From contig CAVJWU010000030.1 in assembly GCA_963653535.1 (NCBI GenBank), positions 1-18,274 on the forward strand: a stretch of DNA of 18,274 nucleotides, in the 5' to 3' direction. Positions 5,810 to 13,176 of the stretch are shown one piece after another. The notes beneath the pieces were generated by a model, which searched no databases, was not told the DNA's origin, and saw nothing but the letters and a program-made list of their open reading frames with translations. The stretch's first letter is position 1, and each line of letters starts with the position of its first letter. Made by a program: the position numbers and the translations under genes. Source of the DNA: UBA3210 sp963653535 (GTDB lineage: Bacteria; Bacillota_I; Bacilli_A; RFN20; CAG-449).

Positions 5810-8800
5810 ATGTCACAATCAATCGATATAATAATAAAGTTTGTGCCAACAGTTTTTTTTGTTTTAGTACTTCTTATTCATACATTTATTGGCTATAAAC
5901 GTCGCTTTAAAAGGTCATTGTCGTTTTTAATTAGAAGTTTAATTGTATTTGGTATATATTTAGGTATTTATCTTCTTGCGATTAATCTAGAAGTTGTCGA
6001 TAATTATTTATTAAACTTTGTAAATCTCTTTATGGGACAAAATGGCCTCCAAAATCTTCTAGGGGTAAATTCAACATGTACCTCAGTTAAAGATTGCTTA
6101 GTTGAATTTATTCCTCGTTTAATGGGTGATAATGTCTACGCTAGCGCATTATATGATAATGGAGCTTATATTAGAACATTAGTCAGCATGGTTTATAACC
6201 TAATTTGGTTTATAATCCTTTATATTTTCTATGGTATTACGATGTTCATTGTTAAAAGAATTTATTGTCATAAACATCCCTATAGAAAAGAAAAAGAAAA
6301 ACTTATTGAAGAATGTGAACAAGGTGAAAGAAAATCTCAAGGTCGTCTTGGTGGTTCTTTAATTGGCGCATTTAGAGGGGTAATTTCTGGAATTATCATT
6401 TTAAGTTTATTTGGTAATGTCTTATATATTTCTACTGGTGGAAAAGGACAAAATAAAAATGATGAAACAATTACATTAGACGATACTTATGATCCATATA
6501 TCAAGATGTATCAATCAATATCAAATTATGGTGAATATGGTATTTATTATGTCTTAAATGCGATTAGTGATAAACAAAATGTTCCTTATTATCTTTATAT
6601 TACTGATGTAGTGTTCCATGGACAAATTAATGATGAACAAAATTCTTATAACGAAACGATTTCTTTAAGAAATGAGCTTGCTTCTGTTACTTCATTTGCG
6701 ACGCGCGGAACTAAACTTCTCTTTAAATACGGCGGACAAGAATTTAAAGATATTGTCCTTAAAAGAGACACATCAAAAACTATTTTAGATGAATTAGTTT
6801 CTTTATATTCTTTAGAAGATTTCCAAACTGAATTTAACGCTTTACTAGATGAATTAGATTTAAATTCTTATTTATTTAATTTTGCTTTTGGATTTGCTCA
6901 ATCACTTTTAATAAGCGTTGATGATCCAACTTCGCCTTTATATTCTTTATCAGATGATTCAAAAGAAATATTAAAAATATGTTTTAAAAAAGGATATAAA
7001 TCTGATGTTATTCCTTTTGAAAATGAAAGTACAGATACTTTACCTTATATTAGTCCTAAGGTAATAGTTTCTAGTAGCGATATTAAATATCTATTTGAAA
7101 TGTTTACTAAATTTTATGAATATAGTAAGACTACATATGATACGAATTTTAAAAAGACTGTCGCGAGCGTTTCTTTAATTAAAGATTTAATTCCTATTTT
7201 TAAGAATTTATCAATTATGCAAACATCCTCAAAAGAAACATTTAATCCAATGATTTCTCGTTTATATGCTTTTGCCGAAGTTAAATATCTTGCTGCACCT
7301 GATGAAGATAGTCAAGTTAAATCAATTAAGAAATTAAAAACTATTCAAGCATCTTCTATTTATAAAGATATTGATTGGATTGGTGAATTAAATACTTTAC
7401 TTGATGTAGTTACAGATGGACTTACAACTTATAAGGATGCATTAAATAATTTAAATGATAATAATGAAGATACCTCTAGTATCCCATTAGTTATCTTAGA
7501 ATGTGCGAAAAGTGACACTTATCCTTCTTTAGTAGATAAGATTTGTTCTTCGGTCGTTTTACAAAACGTAATGGAAACTTCAATCGTTACTTATTATGTC
7601 GATGAAACTTTAGCGAAACTCGTTAATACTGAAAAAAATAATCTTGCTTTACCTGATGATATTTCTTTTGTTGATAAAGAAGGAACACGAGGAGAAACGT
7701 ACAAGATTTTAAATTTATTACGTACTATTTCTACTAGTGAAGATGTTGTACCAAGTTCAGACGGAGATATAAAAGTAAGCGAATTTATTAAGAAAATAAT
7801 TAAAGGTGAAATTACAGATACAAACGATATTATTAATCTATTGAAAGTTAAAAATTCACAAGATTCTTCAAAAAGAAGTGAAGTTATTTCTTCAATCATT
7901 GATAGTGATTTATTTAGAAGTACTATATCTAATTACATCTTTATTAACGAAGATTCTATTAAAGATTCATTAGGCTTTGAACTTGTGATACCTGATTCTT
8001 CTTGTGAACTTAATTCTGATAACAAGAGATGCAATATTAAAACTAGTGAATTTGAAAATATTTTAAATGTATTTCAAAAAGTTGATGTTGATGCACTTCA
8101 ATCGGGCGATGTCGGTACTGTCTTAAAAGAATTTAAGAAAGTTAAAACTGAATTTTCTGCTTCTTCTATTTTAAGAGGTAGTTTAACTAAATATTTGATG
8201 GATAATGATTTTGGTGATTTTAAATTTATTATACCTGATGCATCTTTAGATGAAGATAATATCTTAACTTCTACTGAAATAAATTATTTCTTTGATTTTA
8301 TTGATCATGTTGATACTGATAAACTAAATGAAAGTCAGAGCTATCTACTTGACGTTCTTGTTGATAATAAACAATTAATTTTTGATTCAAAAGTCTTAAA
8401 AGCTACCGTTAGTAATTTTATTTATCCTATGGATGGCGATGGTAAAGAAGTAGTTTATAATGGCATTACTTTAATTGTTCCTAGTTCCGCGATTGATAAA
8501 GATAATTATGTTAAAGATAATGAATTAGATAGTATTATTGAATTTATCGCAAAAATTAAAGAAAAAGATACAGATTCAATTTCTAATGATCAAATCTTAA
8601 CGATTATTTATAATAATGAACATGAAGATGGAAATACAAAGATTTTAGATTCTTATATTCTCAATGCTTCAATGGTTAATGTTTTACTTGATGTAGATGA
8701 AGTTTCTTCATCCATTCCTACTTCATTAGATAAAGAACATGATGGTAGCGATGCCTCTTTACATTCATTTACGAGTGAAAATGGTTGGTACACGGAAATT

Positions 8801-10585
8801 AAAAAATTAATTAACGCTCTTAGTGAAATTTGTTATGAAACAGAAAGTAAAGAAATTAAAATTTCTAAATTAGAAGATTCTTCTTATTTAAAGAATGCGA
8901 TTTCTAATCTATTAGAAGAACCTATTTCAACTAGTGATAGTGAAATTAAAACGAAACTAGATGTTATTTATCAATCACTAATTATTAAAAATAAAGTAAC
9001 TACTGCTTTAGATGATTCTTTATCTTCAGTTGATGCAATTAAAGATAGTTATAAAGATGAATGTAAAGAAGAAGATGGTCTTTATAAAAAAGAAGAAATT
9101 GCTTCTATACTTTATTTCTTAAAAGAATATAATATTTCCATTGAAGAATTTGAAAGCTTTGAATTTGCTTCTTTACTTGATAAAGAGGATACTAATTATA
9201 TCTTAGGATCAGCGACAACTAAAGAAGACGCCGTTAAATTAGATATTATCTATGATTCAACTTTATTAAAACTTTTAGTATCTGATAAACTAGATGAAAG
9301 TATTAAAGATAATATTAATGATTATGAAAATGTTAAATTACAAATAAAAGTTAAATTAAATGATACTTCTAGTAATTATATTCATCCTTTAAGTGAACTA
9401 AAAGCTACTTTACAAGTCATGAGTGATTTAGGTATTAGTTTTTCTAAAGATAGTTCAGGTGAATATTCATATTCCTTTAATGGAGCAAGTATCTTAAAAC
9501 AACTTTTTGATGATGATAAGAAACTAAACAGTATTTATTCTTCTAAAATAGTTGTTGGAGTTGTTACTAAATATTTATCTGATTATTTAAGAGATGAAGA
9601 TTTATTTGGTAATAACACGATTGATCATCCATATGCTTATAGTGATTTTAATACTTATGTTACTAAATCATTCTATAAACAATCAGAAATAGATAATTTA
9701 TTTAAATTATTAAAAGATGATAGGTTACCAGGTATTACTTTTGATGAAGATAATGATACTTTTACAATTGATTTCAAAAAAGAAAAAATTGATTTAAGTG
9801 CGATTAAAGATTTATTTTATAACGATACAAACTCATTCTATCTCTTAGATGGATATATCTCTAATATTTTAATGACTTTAGGAACGTTGATTATTCCTGA
9901 AAGTGAAGCGGATACAATAACAAATGATCGAGATAATAAATTATTCATTGATCATACAAGCATTAAAACTTTCTTAACTACGATAAATACTTTAGGTATC
10001 ACGAAGCTTTCAGAATTTAGTTCAATTAGTGATTCACTAAAAATTAAAGAAGAACATTTTGATATAATAATGAAATCAAGTATTTTAAAAGAAAGTATTA
10101 TCACTAAGAAATACGATAATTTATATCCTAATAGTGATAAGGCTGAAATTAAAGAAGGCTATATTGATGGAGAATTAACTTTATCTAACTACGTTAGTAT
10201 TCAAGAAACTGAAATTAAGAACGCCTTAAATACTTTATTATATTTATCTAAAGAATTAAGTACTGATCAAAATCAAGATTATATTTCATTTGATATTATT
10301 AATAATTTAAAAATTGGGCATATTACTAAAATTTATAATGAAGATGGTGATACATTTGTTAACACGATTAAATCTTCTTCCTTAGTCTATAACCTAACTA
10401 GTGATATTATTATTGAAGAAATGAACAAGTCTTCTATACTTCAATCTAAGATACAGGATAATACAGAAAATAAAGCTGTATGGGATTTAACGAACGTTAA
10501 TACCATCTCAAGAAAAATAATAAAAGAATCTTCATTTGATTATATGTTACAATTAATTAGTGGTAAAATCATTCCTACAATTTAA
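5810..10585 (+). CDS. Giant CvpA-like membrane protein with ~1380-residue repetitive extracytoplasmic region
   Basis: This is a 1591-residue protein. Residues 1-207 hold four hydrophobic helices (about 8-29, 37-58, 124-148, 181-207). The last, RLGGSLIGAFRGVISGIIIL, resembles the conserved final segment of the CvpA (colicin V production) family. Basic loops (KRRFKRS after helix 1; a Lys/Arg-rich loop at 149-179) indicate that both cytoplasmic loops lie inside, so everything after ~208 should lie outside. From ~580 to the end I count about twelve diverged repeats, anchored on S-x-[IL]-[LIV]-x(3)-[VIL]-[ST] at about 580, 699, 785, 860, 948, 1024 (partial), 1056, 1150, 1244, 1342, 1423 and 1522. 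Several copies carry an acidic DxDN- or EDG-type loop. There is no LPXTG signal, signal peptide or known enzyme motif. The start follows AAGGAGG by 6 nt. It appears to be a single-gene unit between two terminators. Function is unknown: surface adhesin, envelope scaffold and membrane-organising protein are all possible. Confidence 0.85.
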   Translation: MSQSIDIIIKFVPTVFFVLVLLIHTFIGYKRRFKRSLSFLIRSLIVFGIYLGIYLLAINLEVVDNYLLNFVNLFMGQNGLQNLLGVNSTCTSVKDCLVEFIPRLMGDNVYASALYDNGAYIRTLVSMVYNLIWFIILYIFYGITMFIVKRIYCHKHPYRKEKEKLIEECEQGERKSQGRLGGSLIGAFRGVISGIIILSLFGNVLYISTGGKGQNKNDETITLDDTYDPYIKMYQSISNYGEYGIYYVLNAISDKQNVPYYLYITDVVFHGQINDEQNSYNETISLRNELASVTSFATRGTKLLFKYGGQEFKDIVLKRDTSKTILDELVSLYSLEDFQTEFNALLDELDLNSYLFNFAFGFAQSLLISVDDPTSPLYSLSDDSKEILKICFKKGYKSDVIPFENESTDTLPYISPKVIVSSSDIKYLFEMFTKFYEYSKTTYDTNFKKTVASVSLIKDLIPIFKNLSIMQTSSKETFNPMISRLYAFAEVKYLAAPDEDSQVKSIKKLKTIQASSIYKDIDWIGELNTLLDVVTDGLTTYKDALNNLNDNNEDTSSIPLVILECAKSDTYPSLVDKICSSVVLQNVMETSIVTYYVDETLAKLVNTEKNNLALPDDISFVDKEGTRGETYKILNLLRTISTSEDVVPSSDGDIKVSEFIKKIIKGEITDTNDIINLLKVKNSQDSSKRSEVISSIIDSDLFRSTISNYIFINEDSIKDSLGFELVIPDSSCELNSDNKRCNIKTSEFENILNVFQKVDVDALQSGDVGTVLKEFKKVKTEFSASSILRGSLTKYLMDNDFGDFKFIIPDASLDEDNILTSTEINYFFDFIDHVDTDKLNESQSYLLDVLVDNKQLIFDSKVLKATVSNFIYPMDGDGKEVVYNGITLIVPSSAIDKDNYVKDNELDSIIEFIAKIKEKDTDSISNDQILTIIYNNEHEDGNTKILDSYILNASMVNVLLDVDEVSSSIPTSLDKEHDGSDASLHSFTSENGWYTEIKKLINALSEICYETESKEIKISKLEDSSYLKNAISNLLEEPISTSDSEIKTKLDVIYQSLIIKNKVTTALDDSLSSVDAIKDSYKDECKEEDGLYKKEEIASILYFLKEYNISIEEFESFEFASLLDKEDTNYILGSATTKEDAVKLDIIYDSTLLKLLVSDKLDESIKDNINDYENVKLQIKVKLNDTSSNYIHPLSELKATLQVMSDLGISFSKDSSGEYSYSFNGASILKQLFDDDKKLNSIYSSKIVVGVVTKYLSDYLRDEDLFGNNTIDHPYAYSDFNTYVTKSFYKQSEIDNLFKLLKDDRLPGITFDEDNDTFTIDFKKEKIDLSAIKDLFYNDTNSFYLLDGYISNILMTLGTLIIPESEADTITNDRDNKLFIDHTSIKTFLTTINTLGITKLSEFSSISDSLKIKEEHFDIIMKSSILKESIITKKYDNLYPNSDKAEIKEGYIDGELTLSNYVSIQETEIKNALNTLLYLSKELSTDQNQDYISFDIINNLKIGHITKIYNEDGDTFVNTIKSSSLVYNLTSDIIIEEMNKSSILQSKIQDNTENKAVWDLTNVNTISRKIIKESSFDYMLQLISGKIIPTI

Positions 10586-10591
10586 CGAATT

Positions 10592-10618
10592 AGCCTTGAA
10601 CGTAAGTTCAGGGCTTTT
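10592..10618 (+). terminator. Intrinsic terminator after the giant gene
   Basis: AGCCTTGAAC (10592-10601) pairs with GTTCAGGGCT (10606-10615) over 10 bp with one G-T pair. It is capped by a GTAA (GNRA) tetraloop and followed by a short T-run. It lies 7 nt after the stop codon. Confidence 0.85.
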
Positions 10619-10676
10619 ATTGAACAAAAAATCTAATAATGTTTTATAAAATAATAAAAAAGCCAAAGTTATAGGA

Positions 10677-10682
10677 TATAAT
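10677..10682 (+). promoter_or_regulatory. -10 element of the DegV gene
   Basis: A perfect TATAAT lies 67 nt before the DegV start; no good -35 is visible at 16-18 nt upstream. Transcription would start near 10689, giving a leader of about 60 nt. The rest of the 164-nt gap before the gene is AT-rich and, apart from the terminator at 10592, shows no other gene. A 16-codon open frame at 10689-10739 is treated as a finding. Confidence 0.45.
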
Positions 10683-10749
10683 GTTTAAATGTTATTTATA
10701 AAAGGAACGAAATTTGTTAAACTAAATAAAGCAAGGTAGGTAAATTTTT

Positions 10750-11628
10750 ATGAACAAACTTATGATTATTACTGACTCCAATTCAGGTATTTTACAATCT
10801 GAAGCAAAAGAATTAGGTATAACTGTAGTACCAATGCCATTTGTTATTAATGGAGAAGAATTCTATGAAGATATTTCTTTATCACAAAAAGAATTTTATG
10901 ATAAATTAAAAAATCCTGATGCTGACATTCATACATCTCAACCATCTAGTTTCTATTTAGAAGATTTATTTGAAAATTTATTAAACGAATATGAAGAATT
11001 AGTTTATATTCCAATGTCATCTGGATTATCTGCAACTTGTCAAAACGCAACTGCAATCGCTCAAAAATTTAATGGACGCGTTTTTGTTGTCGATAATCAA
11101 AGAATCTCTGTTACTCAAAAAGAATCAGTTTTTGAAGCTATTGCTATGGCAAAACTTGGTAAAACTGGAAAAGAAATTCATGAATATTTAATTAATACCA
11201 AAAAGACTTCAATTATCTATATCATGGTCGCAACCTTAAAATATTTAAAGAAAGGTGGTAGAGTTACTCCTACCGCGGCAGCTTTAGGATCGATGTTAAG
11301 AATTAAACCAGTTTTAGTTATTAAAGGGGAAAAACTTGATTCTTTCTTTAAAGCATTAACTTTAAAACAAGCTAAACTAAAGATGATTGATCAAATTAGA
11401 GTAGATTGTGAAACTTTATTTAAAGAAGAATATGATAAAGGCTTAATGGTTGTCAGCGTCGCTCATACCGATAATGAAGAAGAAGCACTTAAATTTAAAG
11501 AAGAAATTTTAACTTCTTTACCTAAACTAAAATTTAGATTTGTAGATCCTCTTTCTTTATCTGTCTCTTGCCATATTGGTCCAGGCGCTCTAGCGATCGC
11601 AATTGCGATAGATTCATACTTAAATTAA
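10750..11628 (+). CDS. DegV family (fatty-acid binding) protein
   Basis: This is a 292-residue cytosolic protein, normal length for the DegV family. Family signatures are clear: N-terminal IITDSNSGI strand and loop, the HTSQPS motif at 61-66, PMSSGLSAT at about 88-96, and KYLKKGGRV around residues 157-165. The Thr/Ser residues of HTSQPS and SSGLSAT are those that hold the fatty-acid carboxylate in DegV structures. Members that work with the fatty acid kinase FakA (FakB proteins) present exogenous fatty acids for phosphorylation; no fakA gene lies nearby, so a FakB role is only possible. The ribosome site AGGTAGG lies ahead of the ATG at 10750. The gene has its own -10 and terminator, so it is probably monocistronic. 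Family assignment is very secure; the ligand is not determined. Confidence 0.93.
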   Translation: MNKLMIITDSNSGILQSEAKELGITVVPMPFVINGEEFYEDISLSQKEFYDKLKNPDADIHTSQPSSFYLEDLFENLLNEYEELVYIPMSSGLSATCQNATAIAQKFNGRVFVVDNQRISVTQKESVFEAIAMAKLGKTGKEIHEYLINTKKTSIIYIMVATLKYLKKGGRVTPTAAALGSMLRIKPVLVIKGEKLDSFFKALTLKQAKLKMIDQIRVDCETLFKEEYDKGLMVVSVAHTDNEEEALKFKEEILTSLPKLKFRFVDPLSLSVSCHIGPGALAIAIAIDSYLN

Positions 11629-11638
11629 TATTATCGAT

Positions 11639-11668
11639 AAAAAGTTACTTTAAAGGTAACTTTTTTTT
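11639..11668 (+). terminator. Intrinsic terminator after the DegV gene
   Basis: AAAAAGTTAC (11639-11648) pairs with GTAACTTTTT (11656-11665) in a 10-bp stem with a small loop and T-run to 11668. The A- and T-rich flanks would let it work in both directions. Confidence 0.85.
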
Positions 11669-11691
11669 AGGGTATTTATTTTTTTACGATA

Positions 11692-11702
11692 TATGTTATC
11701 AT
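11692..11702 (+). promoter_or_regulatory. Extended -10 promoter of the P-loop kinase gene
   Basis: TATGTTATCAT matches the TRTGnTATAAT extended -10 at all but one position. It sits 21 nt before the ATG at 11724, predicting a very short leader. It resembles the element at 550-560, including the T-run and TTTAC just upstream. Confidence 0.5.
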
Positions 11703-11723
11703 TAATAAGAAGAGAGTGTTAAG

Positions 11724-12272
11724 ATGAAAATCGAACAAAGCGTAATTGAAAAAATTAAATCTGCGAAAAAGATTAATATTATTGGTTGCCCTGGTGCAGG
11801 AAAATCTACTTTAGGTAAAAGATTATCTAAGGTTCTTTCTTTACCAGTTGTTTTTCTTGATACTATCTATTGGAAACCTAATTGGGTCAGTTTACCAAAA
11901 GAAGAATTTGTGACTAAGATGCTTGAAGAAACAAAAAAAGAATCTTGGATCATGGATGGAAATTACGAATATTGTTTAGAACAAAGACTTGATAAAGCCG
12001 ATTTTAATATTTATTTAGACTTATCTACTTTTACTTGCTTAACTTCCGCGTATAAAAGATATTTTATTTATAAAAATAAAACTCGTTCTGATATGACCGA
12101 AGGATGTCATGAAGTAATGGATAAGGAATTTGTTACTTTTATCATGAATTACAATAAAAAAAGTCGTAAACTTAATTACGAACTTTTAAAGAATGCTAAT
12201 GTTAGTTATTTAATTCTTAAAACGAGAAAACAAGCACATAAATTAGTTAAATTATTAACTTCGGATAATTAA
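11724..12272 (+). CDS. Adenylate-kinase-like P-loop protein (topology-modulation/FlaR-type family)
   Basis: This is a 182-residue cytosolic protein. The Walker A motif GCPGAGKST is at 21-29, after a short beta strand (INIIG). It is followed by the family signature LDTIYWKPNW (about 44-53) and WIMDGNYEYCLEQRLDKAD, in which Asp-Gly-Asn-Tyr and the later Arg are typical of the small adenylate-kinase-like proteins annotated as DNA topology modulation protein or FlaR. The biochemical activity of this family is poorly known; nucleotide phosphotransfer is likely from the fold. The upstream ribosome site (AGAGAG) is weak. Its TAA stop overlaps the TAA of the opposing gene in a shared TTAA. It is probably monocistronic, with its own promoter after the DegV terminator. 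Confidence 0.85.
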   Translation: MKIEQSVIEKIKSAKKINIIGCPGAGKSTLGKRLSKVLSLPVVFLDTIYWKPNWVSLPKEEFVTKMLEETKKESWIMDGNYEYCLEQRLDKADFNIYLDLSTFTCLTSAYKRYFIYKNKTRSDMTEGCHEVMDKEFVTFIMNYNKKSRKLNYELLKNANVSYLILKTRKQAHKLVKLLTSDN

Positions 12273-13072
12273 TCTTCATTCGAATAATCACTTATATAAT
12301 TATTTTCGTCATCGTTATCGATGGCGTTTTCTTTTGACATAAGACGTAACATTTGATCTAATTCTTGATCATTTACTGGATCTAAGAATACTTGTTTAGA
12401 ATATACGTGATAAGTTTCTTGACCAATCGTTTCAATTATTTGAAGACATATTTTTTTTGATAAGGCGTTAATCGCAGGATTTATTACAACATTTTTAGTC
12501 CAGGTAACTGGATTAAAAATATTAATTGCTTGCCAAATGATTTGGCCAACTTTTTTTAATTTATATTTTTTTGCGACTTTAACAGGGGCAGAATTATCAA
12601 TACTAGATTTAATATTAAGAATTTGAAGAACTTGTGATAATTTTAATCTTTTTAATGGTTTTAACATTCTTTTATCTAATAACGATTCAAGTTTTTCAAC
12701 GATATAATGATCAAGAAGAATAATTTCTTCAAAGGTTAGTTCACAGATTGGATTTTTACTATCAGGATAAAATCGAGAAGCGATTTGCTTAATTAGTTGT
12801 AAAGAAACAATTTCAATGTTCTTAAAAGTGATTTCTTTTTGCTCTTTAGTTCTTCTTAAAAAAGAATCCTGGGCGATTTTTATATCGTTTTCAATTTCTT
12901 CTTTTGTGATATTTTTTGTATTTTCATCTAAGATAACGGCATCTTTTTTTAATGATTTAGTCGTAATTAAAATATAGATTAAAACAAATAAAATAGGACC
13001 GATCATTATTCCAATTAAAAAGGCGATAAGTGAAGAAATATTAATAGAAAAATTTACATCAATTAGAAACAT
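12269..13072 (-). CDS. Unrecognised single-pass membrane protein
   Basis: This 267-residue protein is the only minus-strand gene. A single strong membrane helix lies near the N-terminus (about residues 10-36, containing IAFLIGIMIGPILFVLIYIL), followed by a Lys-containing TTKSLKK boundary, so the remaining ~230 residues should be cytoplasmic. The body is predicted mainly helical and basic, with charged stretches around 45-80, an INIFNPVTWTKNVVINPAI segment around 185-203 that may lie on the membrane surface, and a very acidic C-terminal tail rich in Asp, Glu and Asn. I do not recognise a family. The start at ATG 13072 is preferred over an in-frame GTG at 13081 because that GTG is part of the GAGGTG ribosome site. 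It is divergent from proS and convergent with the kinase gene. The coding frame is convincing; function is unknown. Confidence 0.8.
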   Translation of the reverse strand: MFLIDVNFSINISSLIAFLIGIMIGPILFVLIYILITTKSLKKDAVILDENTKNITKEEIENDIKIAQDSFLRRTKEQKEITFKNIEIVSLQLIKQIASRFYPDSKNPICELTFEEIILLDHYIVEKLESLLDKRMLKPLKRLKLSQVLQILNIKSSIDNSAPVKVAKKYKLKKVGQIIWQAINIFNPVTWTKNVVINPAINALSKKICLQIIETIGQETYHVYSKQVFLDPVNDQELDQMLRLMSKENAIDNDDENNYISDYSNED

Positions 13073-13078
13073 TATCTT

Positions 13079-13084
13079 CACCTC
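13079..13084 (-). promoter_or_regulatory. Ribosome binding site of the minus-strand membrane protein
   Basis: Read on the minus strand, GAGGTG lies 6 nt before ATG 13072. It contains the alternative GTG start, which argues against that GTG. Confidence 0.7.
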
Positions 13085-13093
13085 TTTTTTATA

Positions 13094-13099
13094 ATTATA
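13094..13099 (-). promoter_or_regulatory. -10 element of the minus-strand membrane protein
   Basis: On the minus strand this reads TATAAT, 21 nt upstream of the start codon, within a self-complementary ATAATTATAA tract. The -35 is weak. It forms a divergent promoter region with that of proS. Confidence 0.4.
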
Positions 13100-13143
13100 A
13101 AAAAAATCATTTTAATTTACTATTAAATAATATCGAAATGTTC

Positions 13144-13149
13144 TATAAT
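13144..13149 (+). promoter_or_regulatory. -10 element of proS
   Basis: A perfect TATAAT lies 27 nt upstream of the proS start at 13177, with a poor -35 candidate (TATTAA at 13121, 17 nt spacing). Transcription would begin near 13156, which also shows that the ATG at 13138 cannot be the start. No T-box leader is present. Confidence 0.55.
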
Positions 13150-13162
13150 ATGTTAGTTTTGA

Positions 13163-13169
13163 AAAGGAG
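13163..13169 (+). promoter_or_regulatory. Ribosome binding site that sets the proS start
   Basis: AAAGGAG sits 7 nt before ATG 13177. An earlier in-frame ATG at 13138 overlaps the promoter and has no such site. Confidence 0.85.
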
Positions 13170-13176
13170 TCAAATT

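Noticed and set aside
7594..7899. Minus-strand open frame of about 100 codons inside the giant gene
   Set aside because: It lies antisense to a convincing coding sequence and has no ribosome site or recognisable protein features.
5810..10585. DNA-level tandem repeats or a CRISPR-like array in the giant gene
   Set aside because: The repetition is at protein level only; the copies are strongly diverged in DNA and differ in length, and there is no fixed repeat-spacer pattern.
11639..11668. Riboswitch or T-box leader before the genes at 11724 or 13177
   Set aside because: The hairpin at 11639 is a simple terminator right after the DegV stop, and the proS leader is only about 20 nt, too short for a T-box.
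13073..13081. GTG at 13081 as start of the minus-strand membrane protein
   Set aside because: The GTG is part of the GAGGTG ribosome site serving ATG 13072.
13138..13176. ATG at 13138 as start of proS
   Set aside because: It precedes the TATAAT at 13144 and has no ribosome site; ATG 13177 has a good one and gives the normal family length.
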